A stretch of DNA of 14,166 nucleotides from JBKQVT01 sp963727245 (GCA_963727245.1 CAVSFO010000010.1:1-14166), one strand, 5' to 3'. Positions 1-9,039 are shown, counted from the first letter of the stretch. Notes: generated from the letters alone by a model not told the origin. Numbers and translations are program-made.

Positions 1-1
1 C

Positions 2-157
2 AGAAACAGAAGAAGCGATCCGGCCTTTTTCAATGATCTCGTCCTCGATGATAAAATCCCCGTGCAGCCTTCCCGGGCGAGAATTGCGCCAATTACGCTC
101 TGCACTTTCGACCTGACCGACATGGGTTGGCAAGTCACCGGGGCGACGGACCATTGA
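2..157 (+). CDS. Possible 3' end of a hypothetical protein gene (partial)
   Basis: An open frame enters from the left edge of the window and runs 51 codons to a TGA at 155-157. The peptide has a protein-like composition (contains PAFFNDLVLDDKIPVQPSR) and ends with DLTDMGWQVTGATDH. The short segment 'DLTDMGWQV' resembles the last conserved strand-loop seen near the C-terminus of some planctomycete extracellular metalloprotease-like proteins (a 'DLAALADIGW'-type ending), but that is a resemblance from memory and not an assignment. No start is visible and no sorting motif follows. It could equally be a chance open frame. Confidence 0.3.
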   Translation, partial: RNRRSDPAFFNDLVLDDKIPVQPSRARIAPITLCTFDLTDMGWQVTGATDH

Positions 158-793
158 GCGTTATTACAACTACTGGATTCATGACGTTCCAAGGAGGGCT
201 GACGGCGAGCGCGCGACGAACGGCATGGGTGATCCGATAAACGAGCGAGTCGATTTCCAAATCCACCTACGAATGGCCCTTCCCGGCCAGATACCGTGAA
301 CTTCAAGATACGATGCTCCCTTGCCCTGGCCTGCTCAAAATCAGTCTTTCGCGTGCCGCGAACGGTATGCCGATTTTGTTCCCGTCGCGTAGCGACGACC
401 GATGGTAGCCGTGGGTTTCAACCCACGGACGCGATCCCCATATTTCGTCGCGTAGCGACGACTGAATCTCCTCGCGACGCACAATGCCGGTCCACGTCAC
501 GCCCAATCAGGCGTCGCTACGCGACGCAAATTTCGTTGTGCGGCCCCCAACCGTGGGTTGAAACCCACGGCTACCGTCATAGCGTCGCTACGCGACGAAC
601 TCACGTTCCCGCCGGAACGAAAACGGCAGCCAGAATTCGCCGTCGCAACGAGTCGAAACCGTCGATTGTGAGGCAGGCCACCCTCCCCAGCCCCGCCGGC
701 AGAAAAAGGCGAAACCGATGCCGGGCATCGGTCTCGGTGTCTTCGGGTTTGAAAATTGAAACTGAAAGGTTGACGCGATCTAGTGGCGCGGAC
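158..793. other. Non-coding stretch with palindromic repeats
   Basis: No convincing gene is seen in these 636 bases. Long open frames crossing it on the plus strand have arginine-rich, low-information translations and run antisense into the MORN gene. The central part (383-597) carries the palindrome array described separately. The rest shows no RNA gene or promoter that I can support. Confidence 0.6.
383..597. repeat. Mirrored array of two palindromic repeat types (REP-like)
   Basis: Two palindromes recur. Type A, cgtcgcgtagcgacg or its complement cgtcgctacgcgacg, lies at 383-397, 446-460, 512-526 and 583-597. Type B is a 20-base palindrome, ccgtgggtttcaacccacgg at 409-428 and its complement at 551-570. 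The block A-gap-B at 383-428 and the block B-gap-A at 551-597 are inverted copies of each other; the shared linker reads 'ggtag' next to B on one side and 'ctacc' on the other. Such palindromes are common between planctomycete genes and behave like REP/BIME elements. Spacing is irregular, so it is not a CRISPR array. Confidence 0.8.
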
Positions 794-1975
794 CTAATAA
801 TGGATCGTGTTGGGCCGCTGGCCCACGCGCAAAATGGCGGGCTTCTGATCTTCGCGCGATTCGATCAGCTTGCCGTCCGGCGACCATTGCAAGGACTTGG
901 TGACGCGCTTGCCGGCGTTGTATTCCACCAGCGATTCCTTCAGCCCGTTGGGATGCCAGGTGATCCAGGTGCGGTCTTCTGGCCGGCGTCGAACTCGCCT
1001 TCGGCCTGTTCCTGGCCGTTCTCGTACCACCAGGTGATCCTGCCCACCGCCACCCCGCGATCGTACTGGCCCTCGGTCTTCTTGTTCCCGCTAGGATACC
1101 ACTGGGTCCACAGGCCGTGTTGCAGGTCCGGGCCGGCGGCGGCTGGCCGAGGTGGCGATGTTGCTGTTCCACCAGTCGTAGGTGGCCTCCGGCATGTTCA
1201 AGGCGCGGAGGTAAGTCCGTTCGTAGCGCTTGTGGCCGAGCGTGTACCATCCGACCGTCTTGACGACGCACTTGCCGTCGAGGTAGGTGTTCTGATTCAC
1301 CGTCTTGCCGCTTCTGTCCCATTCCAGGACCTCGCCATTCAGGCCGCCGTTGACGTAGGTCGCTTCCAAGCGCTTGTGGCCGTTGGGATGCCACCAATTC
1401 CACGTGCCCGAGCGTGCCGATGTCGAAACTCCACTGGACGATGGTCTGGCCGTGGCTATCCTTGATCGTCCAGGCGCCGTGCAGGCGGCCTTCCTGAAAG
1501 GTCGCTTCGGAGGTGAACGGCCCGACCACTGCTTGTCCTGGCTGGCGGAGAAGATGTGGCCCTCGTCCTTGTCGAACTGCTGGGTCCATTTCCCCTGCTG
1601 CTTGCCCGTGAGGAATTCGCCCGTCCTTGTTCACGTCGCCGCTGGGGGAGTACAGCTTGTAGATTCCTTGGTTGATGTAGTTTCCGGTCAGACCTGGCCG
1701 CCGGGCGCTCGACCTTGACCTTGCCTGGGGCATAACGCTCCGTGACCATTTCGAGCTTGCCCATGTCGAGGACATCGGGTGCGCCCGAGCGCGGGGGGAG
1801 ACCTCGGGGCGGCCGTCTTGTGCCTGGGCGGGGTCGCAAGCGACGGGGCCTGGGCGACATTGGCTCGCCGGCGAAAGGGGCAATCCCTTCTTGACCTCTT
1901 GGGCTCTCGCCGCGAGACTCACCAGCACGATCCCGACGGCCGAGCCGTTGGCAAAAAAACCTTGTTCAATTTCAT
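794..1975 (-). CDS. Secreted MORN-repeat (YwqK-like) protein, frame broken
   Basis: Frame-corrected length is about 393 residues. The start is ATG at 1975-1973 with a strong GGAGG nine bases upstream (1984-1988). The N-terminus is MKLNKV, then a hydrophobic stretch (GSAVGIVLVSLAARAQ), a typical signal peptide once one base is restored in the T7/A7 run at 1953-1959. The body is built of MORN_2/YwqK-type repeats, for example WNWWHPNGHKRLEATY, LWTQWYPSGNKKTEGQY, ITWWYENGQEQAEGEF and WITWHPNGLKESLVEY. The stop is TAG at 796-794. At least eight indels (near 1956, 1790, 1710, 1622, 1530, 1405, 1150 and 980) divide it among three frames. It lies downstream of ftsH on the same strand. MORN_2 proteins are named 'YwqK family antitoxin' in some databases, but no toxin partner is present. 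A periplasmic or surface role is inferred only from the signal peptide. Confidence 0.75.
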
Positions 1976-2154
1976 CGGAACGCCTCCTCTACAGGCAGGA
2001 AATCAAGGGTAAGGAGGCCGTCGATCCCTCGTCATGCCGCAGCGCGGATCGTGTGCGGCCTCATCGGACGAAGGAATCCCAGGGCGGTTGCCCCTGAGAG
2101 TCTTTTCCGTCGTACTCGATCGTCGCTGCAAGACCCTTGTCATGTGCTTTCGTG

Positions 2155-4278
2155 TCAATGCCGGTAAGGCGTCATTACCGGCAAAGCTTGACTTCTAGCC
2201 CGCACCTTCCGCCTTGACGGCTGGGCGGGACCACCTCCGGGGGGGAGACGAGGCCTTCCCGTGTCGGACGTGCCGGGCACGATCATCGGGCTGGGCGAGT
2301 TCTTCTCGAGGATCGCCTTCAACTCGACGTTGTCGATCGTCTCCAGAACCATGAGCCGCTCGGCCAAGGCCTCCAGCGCCGGGCGGCGCGTCTTGAGAAT
2401 ATGGCCGGCCTTGCCCTGGGCCTCCGCGAGAATGTGCTTGATCTCCTCGTCGATCTCGCGGGCCGTCTGCTCGCTGTGCGAGCGGTCGCCGGCCAGGTCG
2501 TTCTGGGCGGCCAGGAACACCGAGCGCCGGCTCTCGCGATAGCTGGCCCGGCCCAGGCGGCTCATGCCGTAGTCCATGACCATGCTGCGGGCGATTTCCG
2601 TGGCCCGCTCCAGGTCGTTCTGGGCCCCCGTGGAGACGTCGCCGTAAGATCATTTCTTCCGCCAGGGTGCCTGCCAGGAGCGACCTGGATGCGGCTTTCC
2701 AACTCGCTCTGCGTGAGCAGATAGCGATCGCCTTCGGGCCGCTGCATCGTGTAGCCCAGGGCGGCCAGGCCGCGGGGAATGATCGAAACCTTGTGTACGG
2801 GATCGGTGTTGGGCAGGCTGGCGGCAACCAGGGCGTGGGCGCTTTCGTGATAGGCGACGCGCTGCTTCTCGTCGGCGTGCATGACCCGCTGCCGCTTTTC
2901 CAGTCCCGGCCGTGACGCGCTCCACGCCTTCGGTGAACTCCTCCATGCTGACCGCCTGCTTGCCGGCCCGGGCCGCCAGCAGGGCCGCCTCGTTGACCAG
3001 GTTGGCCAGATCGGCGCCGACGAATCCGGAGGTGATGCGGGCGACTTCCCGCAAATCGACCGAACTGTCGACGCGGATCTTCTGAATGTGGACGTCGAGG
3101 ATTTCCTCGCGGCCGCGAACGTCCGGCCGGTCGACCAGCACGTGGCGATCGAAGCGCCCCGGGCGGAGCAGGGCCGGGTCGAGCGTTTCCGGCCGGTTGG
3201 TGGCGGCCATCACGATCACGCCGCTGTTGGAGTTCACGCCGTCCATTTCCACCAACAGGGCGTTGAGGGTCTGCTCGCGTTCGTCGTGGCCGCCGACAAC
3301 GCTCGTGCCGCGGGTCTTGCCCAGGGCGTCGAGCTCGTCGATGAAAACGATGCAGGGGGCCTTGGCCACCGCCTGCTGGAACATGTCGCGGACCCGCGCG
3401 GCGCCGACGCCCACGAACATTTCCACGAAGTCGGATCCCGAGAGGCTGAAGAACGGCACCCCCGCCTCGCCGGCAACGGCCTTGCCCAGCAGCGTCTTGC
3501 CCGTGCCCGGCGGCCCGACCAGCAGCACCCCCTTGGGAATGCGGCCGCCCAGCACCTGGTACTTCTCGGGCTGCTTGAGGAAGTCGACGACTTCGCGAAG
3601 CTCGTCCACGGCTTCATCGATGCCGGCGACTTCGTCGAACGTCACCCCGATGTCTTCCTGGGCCAACAACTTCCCGCGACTGCGGCCGAAGGCCATCGCC
3701 GAGCTTGTCCCGCCCAGCCGGCGCAGGAGCAGGATGGCAATGACCAAAACGCCCGCGATCAGCGTGAGCAGCATGAGATAGCTCTTCCAAGGGCTGGGCG
3801 TCGATCCACCCTGAAAGTCGTGAAAACCGTTGGCCGAGAGGAGGCTGAGCAACTGGCCGTTGTCTTGATCCAGCCCGTAGCGCGAGCAACTGAACGGCAC
3901 GTCCTTCTTGGCTGCGCGCCGCAGGTCGTCCGGGGCGAGAATTTCCCGCGTGACTTTCCCGGTAATTTCGTTCGGTCCGACCTGCAGGTCGCTCAGGTTC
4001 GAATAGCGGACCGTCAACTCCCGGCCATTATGCGATTCCGTGACGTCGATCGTACGGATCCTTGTTCTTTCCGACGGGGCCCCCTTCTCGATAAGCTGCT
4101 GCAGGTGGCCGAACTTGATGACCACCGGGGAACTGCTGGTGAAGAAAAACGCGGCCAGCCCCACGCAGACAACCACGGCGATGATCAGAAGGCTGAAGTT
4201 GTTGTTGACCGGGACTTTGCGGTCGTCGGGCGATTTCGGGGGACGGGCGGGCCGCGGCTTCGGTCGAGTCGGTTCCAT
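2155..4278 (-). CDS. ftsH: ATP-dependent zinc metalloprotease FtsH, frame broken near the 3' end
   Basis: FtsH is the membrane-anchored AAA+ protease that degrades unassembled membrane proteins and regulators. The sequence shows a proline/arginine-rich cytosolic tail, a first membrane segment (about 26-46), a periplasmic domain, a second membrane segment (about 166-186), Walker A GPPGTGKT (about 255-262), Walker B CIVFIDELDALG (about 309-320), an SRH motif (ATNRPETLDPALLRPGRF, from about 359) and the zinc site HESAH (2835-2849), with the later D ligand in STGAQNDLERAT. I chose ATG at 4278 (MEPTRP), preceded by GGGAAA; a GTG at 4293 is an alternative. The AAA half is in one frame; indels occur near 2911, 2683 and 2647. 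The last 20-30 residues are uncertain because of a seven-C run (G7 on the plus strand) near 2239; the alternative stops are at about 2166 and 2196. Corrected length of about 700 residues fits the family. Confidence 0.92.
2160..2182 (-). terminator. Hairpin at the ftsH 3' end
   Basis: A perfect 8-base stem, gccggtaa (2160-2167) with ttaccggc (2175-2182), encloses a 7-base loop. It sits just at or after the ftsH stop, depending on which C-terminal frame is right. No T-tract follows on the minus strand, so it is at best a weak or factor-dependent terminator or an mRNA 3'-end stabiliser. Confidence 0.3.
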
Positions 4279-4416
4279 GTATCGGTTTCCCACGAAACGG
4301 CTCCGTATCCTATTGTACCAATGCAGTCAGCGTTGGCGGAAAATGGCACCGAATTTCGCGAGCCTCACCATGTGCCGCAGCCTTGGCTGGACTCGCAATC
4401 TCGGCCCACCCTACGC

Positions 4417-5653
4417 CTAAAACTCCAGGTTCAGCGATTTCAGCCGCCGTTGCGGTCTCGGCCATCAAGGCATCTTCGGCCGCTTCGTCGGCCGCTTCAT
4501 AGGTCACCGAAAACCGCAGGAAACTGCCGGCGTCGTCCCAGGGCACCGTGCAGATCGAATGCTCGGTGATCAGGAACTGGGAGGCCGCTTCCGCCGTCGC
4601 AAAGCGGACGCCGCCGGCCAGGCCCTTGGGACTGGCCGTGTAGAGGAAATACGTGCCGCCGGGCATCCGGCAGTCGAAGCCGCAGTCGCGCAGCGCGGCC
4701 ACCAGCTTGCGCAAGCGGCGGCCATATTTCTCCCGGGCATTGCGCGGGAATGGAAGGGTCGTCCAGGGCCGCGGCCGCCGCCTTCTGAATCGCGATGAAC
4801 TGGCCGGAATCGGAGTTGTCTTTCACGTCGGCCAAGGCCCGCACGATCCGCTCGTGGCCGCAGACCCAGCCCATCCGCCAGCCGATCATGTTCCAGCCCT
4901 TGGAGAGCGAGTGGACCTCGACGCCCACCTCGCGGGCCCCCGGCACTTCCAGAAAACTCAGCGGCCGATCGGCATAGCTGAGCATGACGTGGGCCGCGTC
5001 CTGGACGACCACGATTTCGTTCTTCACGGCAAAATCGATGACGCGGGCGTAAAACTCCCGCGTGGCGACCTTGCCCGTCGGGCTGTTGGGATAGTTGATC
5101 ACCAGCAGCTTGGCGCGGCGGCGGATGTCGGCCGGGATCGAATCCAGATCGGGCAGGAAGTCGTTCTGCGCGCACAGCGGCAAGCGATGCACCTCGCCGC
5201 CATAGTACTTCGTGTGCGTGCCGGCGACCGGATAGCCGGGCACGGTCATGAGCGTCACGTCGCCCGGATTGATGAAGGCCGCGGGCAGCATGGCCAGCGC
5301 CGTCTTCGTGCCGATGCAGTGGTTGATCTCGCGCAGCCGGATCGAGTTCCACCTGGAACTCGCGCTGCATGAAGCGGGCGACGGCCTCCTTGAAGGCGGC
5401 GATGCCGTTGTCGGCATAGCCGCGGTTCTCCGGCTTGTCGATCTCGGCGGCCATCACGCGGCGGACGTTGGCGGCGGCCATTTCGTCGTTTTCGCCGATG
5501 CCGAAATCGACCAGCTTCCGCTCGGGGTGCTCGGCCAGGGCCTTCCGCTTCGCCCGCTTGATCTTCTCGAACTTGTAGATCTCGGTGCCTTTGCCGTAGT
5601 TCGGCGCCGCCGATGCGGTCGGCGAAGAGTTGCTGGAAATAGGGATCGCTCAT
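4417..5653 (-). CDS. dapL: LL-diaminopimelate aminotransferase, frame broken
   Basis: DapL is a PLP-dependent fold-type I aminotransferase that converts tetrahydrodipicolinate plus glutamate to LL-diaminopimelate in the shortened lysine/peptidoglycan pathway, known in Chlamydiae, other PVC bacteria and plants. Frame-corrected length is about 412 residues, the family norm. Visible motifs: MSDPYFQQLFADRIGG at the start; ENRGYADNGIAAFKEAVARF; EINHCIGTKTALA; NYPNSPTGKVA; QDAAHVMLSYADRP; and SLSKGWNMIGWRMGW, whose lysine (about residue 251) is the expected Schiff-base lysine. The true end is reached by restoring one base near 4447, giving RRLKSLNLEF then TAG at 4419-4417. Other indels lie near 5605, 5340 and 4735. 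A good promoter lies upstream; ftsH follows on the same strand after about 140 bases. Glutamate/branched-chain or other class I/II aminotransferases are less likely given the start and length. Confidence 0.88.
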
Positions 5654-5703
5654 GAAAGGTCTTGGATGGGTGCCGAGGACGGGACGAGTGTGCGAATCCT
5701 TGT

Positions 5704-5732
5704 ATTTTAGTGGTGCCGAAATGGTCCGGCAA
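5704..5732 (-). promoter_or_regulatory. Sigma70-like promoter for dapL
   Basis: Read on the minus strand, TTGCCG (5732-5727), a 17-base spacer and TAAAAT (5709-5704) lie 51 bases upstream of the dapL start. Hexamers and spacing match the sigma70 consensus well. Confidence 0.55.
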
Positions 5733-5776
5733 CCGGGGGGCGAGCGATTTTCGGCAATGGATGCCGAGCTAAACCG

Positions 5777-5805
5777 TTGCCAAAAGTCGGAGAATCGGCT
5801 ATGAT
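5777..5805 (+). promoter_or_regulatory. Sigma70-like promoter for the antitoxin-like gene
   Basis: TTGCCA (5777-5782), a 17-base spacer and TATGAT (5800-5805) lie 34 bases before the ATG at 5840. It is divergent from the dapL promoter, with the two -35 boxes only 44 bases apart. Confidence 0.55.
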
Positions 5806-5839
5806 TGGTCGTTAGCCAGAAAGGTGGGTATGCGGTCAC

Positions 5840-6091
5840 ATGACAACGACTATCGAACTCCCGGATTCGGTCTACGATCAGGTCAAGGCCCATGCCGCCC
5901 TGCAAGGCACGACCGTTGACGCATTCCTTGTCGAGGCAATCCAGCGAGAAGCTTGCCGAAGAGCAGGATACCGTCTGAAAGTCCGTGGTATGCGCGATCG
6001 GTCTTCGGCAAAGGAGACAAGGAAGCCGTAGCAGAGGTGCAGCGATCATCGACGAAGAGTTCTCAAAGTCGATCCGGAAGACTGGAAATGA
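5840..6091 (+). CDS. Ribbon-helix-helix antitoxin-like protein, frame broken
   Basis: The N-terminus MTTTIELPDSVYDQVKAHA, then LQGTTVDAFLVEAIQRE, is a classic ribbon-helix-helix (CopG/Arc-like) fold: one beta strand that binds the DNA major groove, then two helices. The first frame ends early, but the next 100 bases encode, in shifted frames, SPWYARSVFGKGDKEAVAEV, then IIDEEFSK, then VDPEDWK and a TGA at 6089-6091. This acidic IIDEEF..VDPEDW tail looks like the toxin-neutralising end of small type II antitoxins, so the real protein is probably about 83 residues with at least three indels (5950-5980, about 6045, about 6070). AAGGTGGG lies 12 bases before the start. No toxin gene follows: the downstream DNA is the convergent radical SAM gene, so it is an orphan or an autonomous regulator. 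Confidence 0.65.
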
Positions 6092-6116
6092 TCTTGACAC
6101 CATGCAGTCCGTCAAT

Positions 6117-7020
6117 CTAGCAGCCGTAGTACGCCGCCACCGCAAGCCCGGTGCGTTTCCTGACCAACTCCGCCAGGGCGTCGACTTCGGCATTCTCCAG
6201 CGGAGAGGCAAAGCTCTCGGCCGGCGGCCGGGCGATCGTGTGGATCTGCACCAGCTTGATCTGCCCGCCGCCGGCGACGATCTCGCCAAGCCGATCGCAA
6301 TAGGCCGCTTGCTCGGCCAGCGGCGGCGGCTCGTCGCTGAGCCGCATGAACAGCGATTGAATCACGATCGGCCGCTGGCGGGCCGCGACCACGAGGTTCT
6401 CCAGGACCTCGGCCAGCTTGACTTTCGAGCGGTCGATCGCCTGGTAATACTCTTCCGTGCCGGCGTCGAGCTTGCCCCAGATCTCGCCGTTGTTGGCGTC
6501 CAGGATTTCCAGCGCCTTGCGGACCCGCTCGCGCTGGAGCAGCGTGGCGTTGGTGATCAGCACGAGCTTCACCTGGTCGAGACCGCGGCGGCGGCGAATA
6601 TCGGCGACAGAGTTGCACCACTTCGTCGAAGATCGGCGAGGCGGTCGGCTCGCCGTCGCCGCTCATGGCGATGTCGTTGAGCCGGCGATACTCGGCCGGC
6701 GTCGTCGAAAACCGCGTGCCTTCGAACAGCCGGCCGCGTGACGGCCAGTTCGACCATCTCGTCCAGTTCGCCGGCCAACTGCGGCAAATCGATCTTTCGC
6801 AGCACCGGCCCCCCGCGGACGGTGCGGTCCACCTGGCAGTAAACGCAATCGAAGTTGCAGTACTTCTCCGGGTTGAGGTTCACGCCGATCGAACCCCGCC
6901 CGAACGCCGGCTGACCACGGCGTAGACGAAGCGGTTGTCTTCGAAGCTGCGCGAGTGCGTTTGGAACAAGGAAACCAGCGGAGATGGGGTCATGCAGGAT
7001 GGGACATCGTTCGCAGTCAT
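6117..7020 (-). CDS. Radical SAM protein (COG0731/TYW1-like), frame broken
   Basis: The frame-corrected protein is about 300 residues. It begins MTANDVPSC, then SFEDNRFVYAVVSRR, followed by the radical SAM cluster motif NLNPEKYCNFDCVYCQVDR, a CX3CX2C that binds a 4Fe-4S cluster and S-adenosylmethionine. SGDGEPT is the glycine-rich SAM-binding motif in the form seen in COG0731 proteins. The C-terminal half is continuous (LVLITNATLLQRERVRKA to LAVAAYYGC) and has no second cysteine cluster, so no auxiliary cluster is evident. Indels lie near 6897, 6742 and 6612. I chose ATG at 7020; an in-frame ATG at 6993 and a far upstream start at 7113 are alternatives. It is the last gene of the ilvN-led group; its substrate is not predictable from the sequence. 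Confidence 0.8.
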
Positions 7021-7114
7021 GGCGTGGCCTCGACGGAAATGACCTAGTGCGAGACTAGCGCGAAACGTATCTCGCCGCTTCGCAGCACAATAGTCCGTCC
7101 CGGCGCAGCGCACT

Positions 7115-7405
7115 TCACAATCGCCGCAGGGTCGTGAATTCGTCGAGGGCGACCGTGGTCAACTCGCCGTCGTCGCGCCGCAGGAGGATGAAATCACTGA
7201 ACACCTTGTCGTCGAAGTTGCGGCGGAAGTGCAGGCCGTGCCGCCCCCGCTCCGTGCGGACGACCGTGCCGACGCTCTTGGTGGTCCAGGTCTGCGGGCC
7301 GATCGTGACGACGTGCTCCACCTCGATCCGATCGCCCGGCTTGAGGGCTTCGAAGGTCTGGCGGGTTTCCTGCTGTTGCTGCGGACTGGTCTGCGTCGCG
7401 GCCAT
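7115..7405 (-). CDS. Small conserved hypothetical protein (96 aa), intact
   Basis: One of the few genes with an unbroken frame. After a Q/T-rich N-terminus (MAATQTSPQQQQETRQTFEA) comes a compact beta-rich domain: LKPGDRIEVEHVVTIG, TTKSVGTVVRTERGRHGLHF, VFSDFILLRRDDGELTTVAL and DEFTTLRRL. Alternating hydrophobic strands and the 'GDRIEVEH' opening suggest an SH3-like small barrel, possibly nucleic-acid or protein binding. I recall this type of protein as conserved in planctomycetes, but I cannot name a function. It starts 53 bases after the ilvC stop, with a GGGGAG ribosome site eight bases before ATG that overlaps the 3' arm of an RNA hairpin (7416-7442). Confidence 0.8.
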   Translation of the reverse strand: MAATQTSPQQQQETRQTFEALKPGDRIEVEHVVTIGPQTWTTKSVGTVVRTERGRHGLHFRRNFDDKVFSDFILLRRDDGELTTVALDEFTTLRRL

Positions 7406-7415
7406 GGTCTCGACT

Positions 7416-7442
7416 CCCCTCGCCCGACTTGCGGGCGAGGGG
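7416..7442 (-). promoter_or_regulatory. Hairpin overlapping the ribosome-binding site
   Basis: Perfect 11-base arms, cccctcgcccg (7416-7426) and cgggcgagggg (7432-7442), flank a 5-base loop in the ilvC to 96-aa-gene gap. In the minus-strand RNA, the arm nearest the start codon contains most of the GAGGGGAG ribosome site (7421-7414), so folding would mask it. No T-tract follows, so it is not an intrinsic terminator. It may also be a dispersed palindromic repeat. Confidence 0.5.
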
Positions 7443-7458
7443 CTAGGGCGTGACGGTT

Positions 7459-8465
7459 CTAAACTTCCTTGGCATTGATCCAGGACATCAGCCGCCGCAG
7501 GCCGCGGCCCACCTGCTCGACGAGGTGGTTCCGCTCGCGCCGCCGCATGGCCTTGAACGACGGGGCGTTGACCCGGTTCTCCAGCAGCCACTCGCGGGCG
7601 AAGCGGCCGTCCTGGATCTCGGCCAGGATCCGCTTCATCTCGGCCTTGGTCTCCGCGGTGATGATCCGCGGGCCGCGGGTGTAGTCGCCATATTCGGCCG
7701 TGTTGGAAATGCTGTACCGCATGTAGTTCAGGCCGCCCTGGTAGATCAGGTCGACGATCAACTTCATCTCGTGGATGCACTCGAAGTAGGCCATTTCGGG
7801 CTGGTAGCCGGCCTCGACGAGGGTCTCGAAGCCGGCCTTCATCAGTTCGCTCACGCCGCCGCAGAGCACGGCCTGCTCGCCGAACAGGTCGGTCTCGGTT
7901 TCTTCGGCGAAGGTGGTCTCGATCACGCCGGCCCGCGTGCCGCCGATGCCCTTGGCATAGGCCATGCCGATGTCGAAGGCCTCTTTGCGCGAGCCTTCGC
8001 CCACGGCGATCAGGCAGGGCACGCCGGCCCCGCGGACGAATTCCGCCCGCAAGCAGGTGGCCGGGCCCCTTGGGCGCCACCAGGATGATCGAAACGCCCT
8101 TGGGCACGTCGAACTGGCCGTAGTGGACGTTGAACCCGTGCGAGCAGACGATCACCTTGCCGGGCGTGAGGTGCTCGCGGATCTGGGTGCGGAAGATATC
8201 GCCTTGCAATTCGTCGGGCAGGAGCATCGTGATGACGTCGGCCTTCTTCGTGGCCTCCGGTGATCGAAATCGGCGTGAAACCGTCCTTGACGGCCAGGTC
8301 GCCGTTGGGCGTGCCCGGCAACTCGGCCACGATCACCGTGCAGCCGCTGTCGCGGAGGTTCTGGGCGTGGGCATGGCCCTGCGAGCCGTAGCCGAGAATG
8401 GCAATCGTCTTGTTCTTCAGCAGGGCAAGGTCCGCGTCTTTGTCGTAATAAATCTTCGCCGGCAT
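7459..8465 (-). CDS. ilvC: Ketol-acid reductoisomerase (class I), frame broken
   Basis: IlvC converts acetolactate or acetohydroxybutyrate to the dihydroxy acid using NADPH and Mg2+, the second common step of valine, leucine and isoleucine synthesis. The N-terminal Rossmann domain starts MPAKIYYDKDADLALLK and has the dinucleotide motif GYGSQGHAHAQNL. The C-terminal knotted domain contains TDLFGEQAVLCGG and YFECIHEMKLIVDLIYQGG, which carry the acidic metal ligands. The end is SWINAKEV then TAG. Total of about 335 residues fits class I. Two indels (near 8257 and 8063) split it into three frames. A ribosome site (GGAG) lies eight bases before ATG 8465, and ilvN ends 42 bases upstream, so the two are almost certainly cotranscribed. 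Confidence 0.93.
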
Positions 8466-8507
8466 AGTGGATACTCCTGGTTATGGAATTAATGGGTTCA
8501 TCGGTTA

Positions 8508-9010
8508 TCAGCGAGCTTGGGTTGTCCGTCGTCCCTTGCCGCGGACCATGGCGATGCGTCCGGTGCGGGCCAGCTCGATGATGCCCAAGGGCCGCATCAT
8601 TTCGATGAAGGCCTCGACTTTGCCTTCCTGCCCGGCGATTTCGATGATCATGGTTTCCGGGGCCACGTCGACGATCCGGCCGCGGAAGATATCGGTCAGT
8701 TGCGAGATTTCCGCCCGGCGGCCCGGCGGCGGCCGAGACCTTGATCAGCATCAGGTCGCGTTCGACGTGGTCTTGCGGAGCCGATGTCATCGACGCGGAC
8801 GACGGTCACGATCTTCTCCAATTGCTTCCGCACCTGCTCCAGCACGCTGTCATCGCCGACGACGACGAAGGTCATCCGCGAGAGTTGGGGGTCTTCCGTC
8901 TCCCCCACCGCGAGGCTATCGATGTTGTAGCCGCGCGAGGCCAACATGCCCGAAATGTGCGAGAGCACGCCCGGCACGTTCTGGACCAGTGCGGAAAGCA
9001 CGTGACGCAT
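8508..9010 (-). CDS. ilvN: Acetolactate synthase small (regulatory) subunit, frame broken
   Basis: IlvN/IlvH binds the catalytic subunit IlvB and carries valine feedback control. The start MRHVLSALVQNVPGVLSHIS (ATG 9010, CGGAG ribosome site) leads into an ACT domain (ASRGYNIDSLAVGETEDPQ, MTFVVVGDD; residues about 3-76). The C-terminal ALS domain is recovered across frames: DHVERDLMLIKVSA, then EISQLTDIFRGRIVDV, ETMIIEIAGQEGKVEAF and MRPLGIIELARTGRIAM, ending at TGA 8510-8508. About 167 residues matches the family. Indels lie near 8785 and 8715. A reading frame extends upstream to 9259, but nothing there resembles the family. The large subunit gene ilvB is not in this window. Confidence 0.92.
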
Positions 9011-9039
9011 TGCGAACTCCGAAAAGTGAGGAAGAATCG

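Noticed and set aside
383..597. CRISPR array
   Set aside because: Repeats are short palindromes in both orientations with irregular gaps; no cas gene is nearby.
296..1465. 389-codon plus-strand open frame
   Set aside because: It crosses the palindrome array and then runs antisense to the MORN gene; the translation is arginine-rich with no motif.
2881..4569. 562-codon plus-strand open frame
   Set aside because: It is antisense to ftsH and the dapL 3' end, whose motifs are unmistakable; long antisense frames are expected in GC-rich DNA.
6092..6130. Toxin gene after the antitoxin-like gene
   Set aside because: Only 25 bases remain before the stop codon of the convergent radical SAM gene, and no toxin motif is seen.
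794..9010. Programmed frameshifting as the cause of the breaks
   Set aside because: Breaks are too many, occur in both shift directions and lack shared slippery sites or downstream structures; consensus error is simpler.
794..9010. A block of decaying pseudogenes
   Set aside because: Catalytic motifs and domain order are fully kept in all genes, and in-frame stops are explained by the shifts alone.
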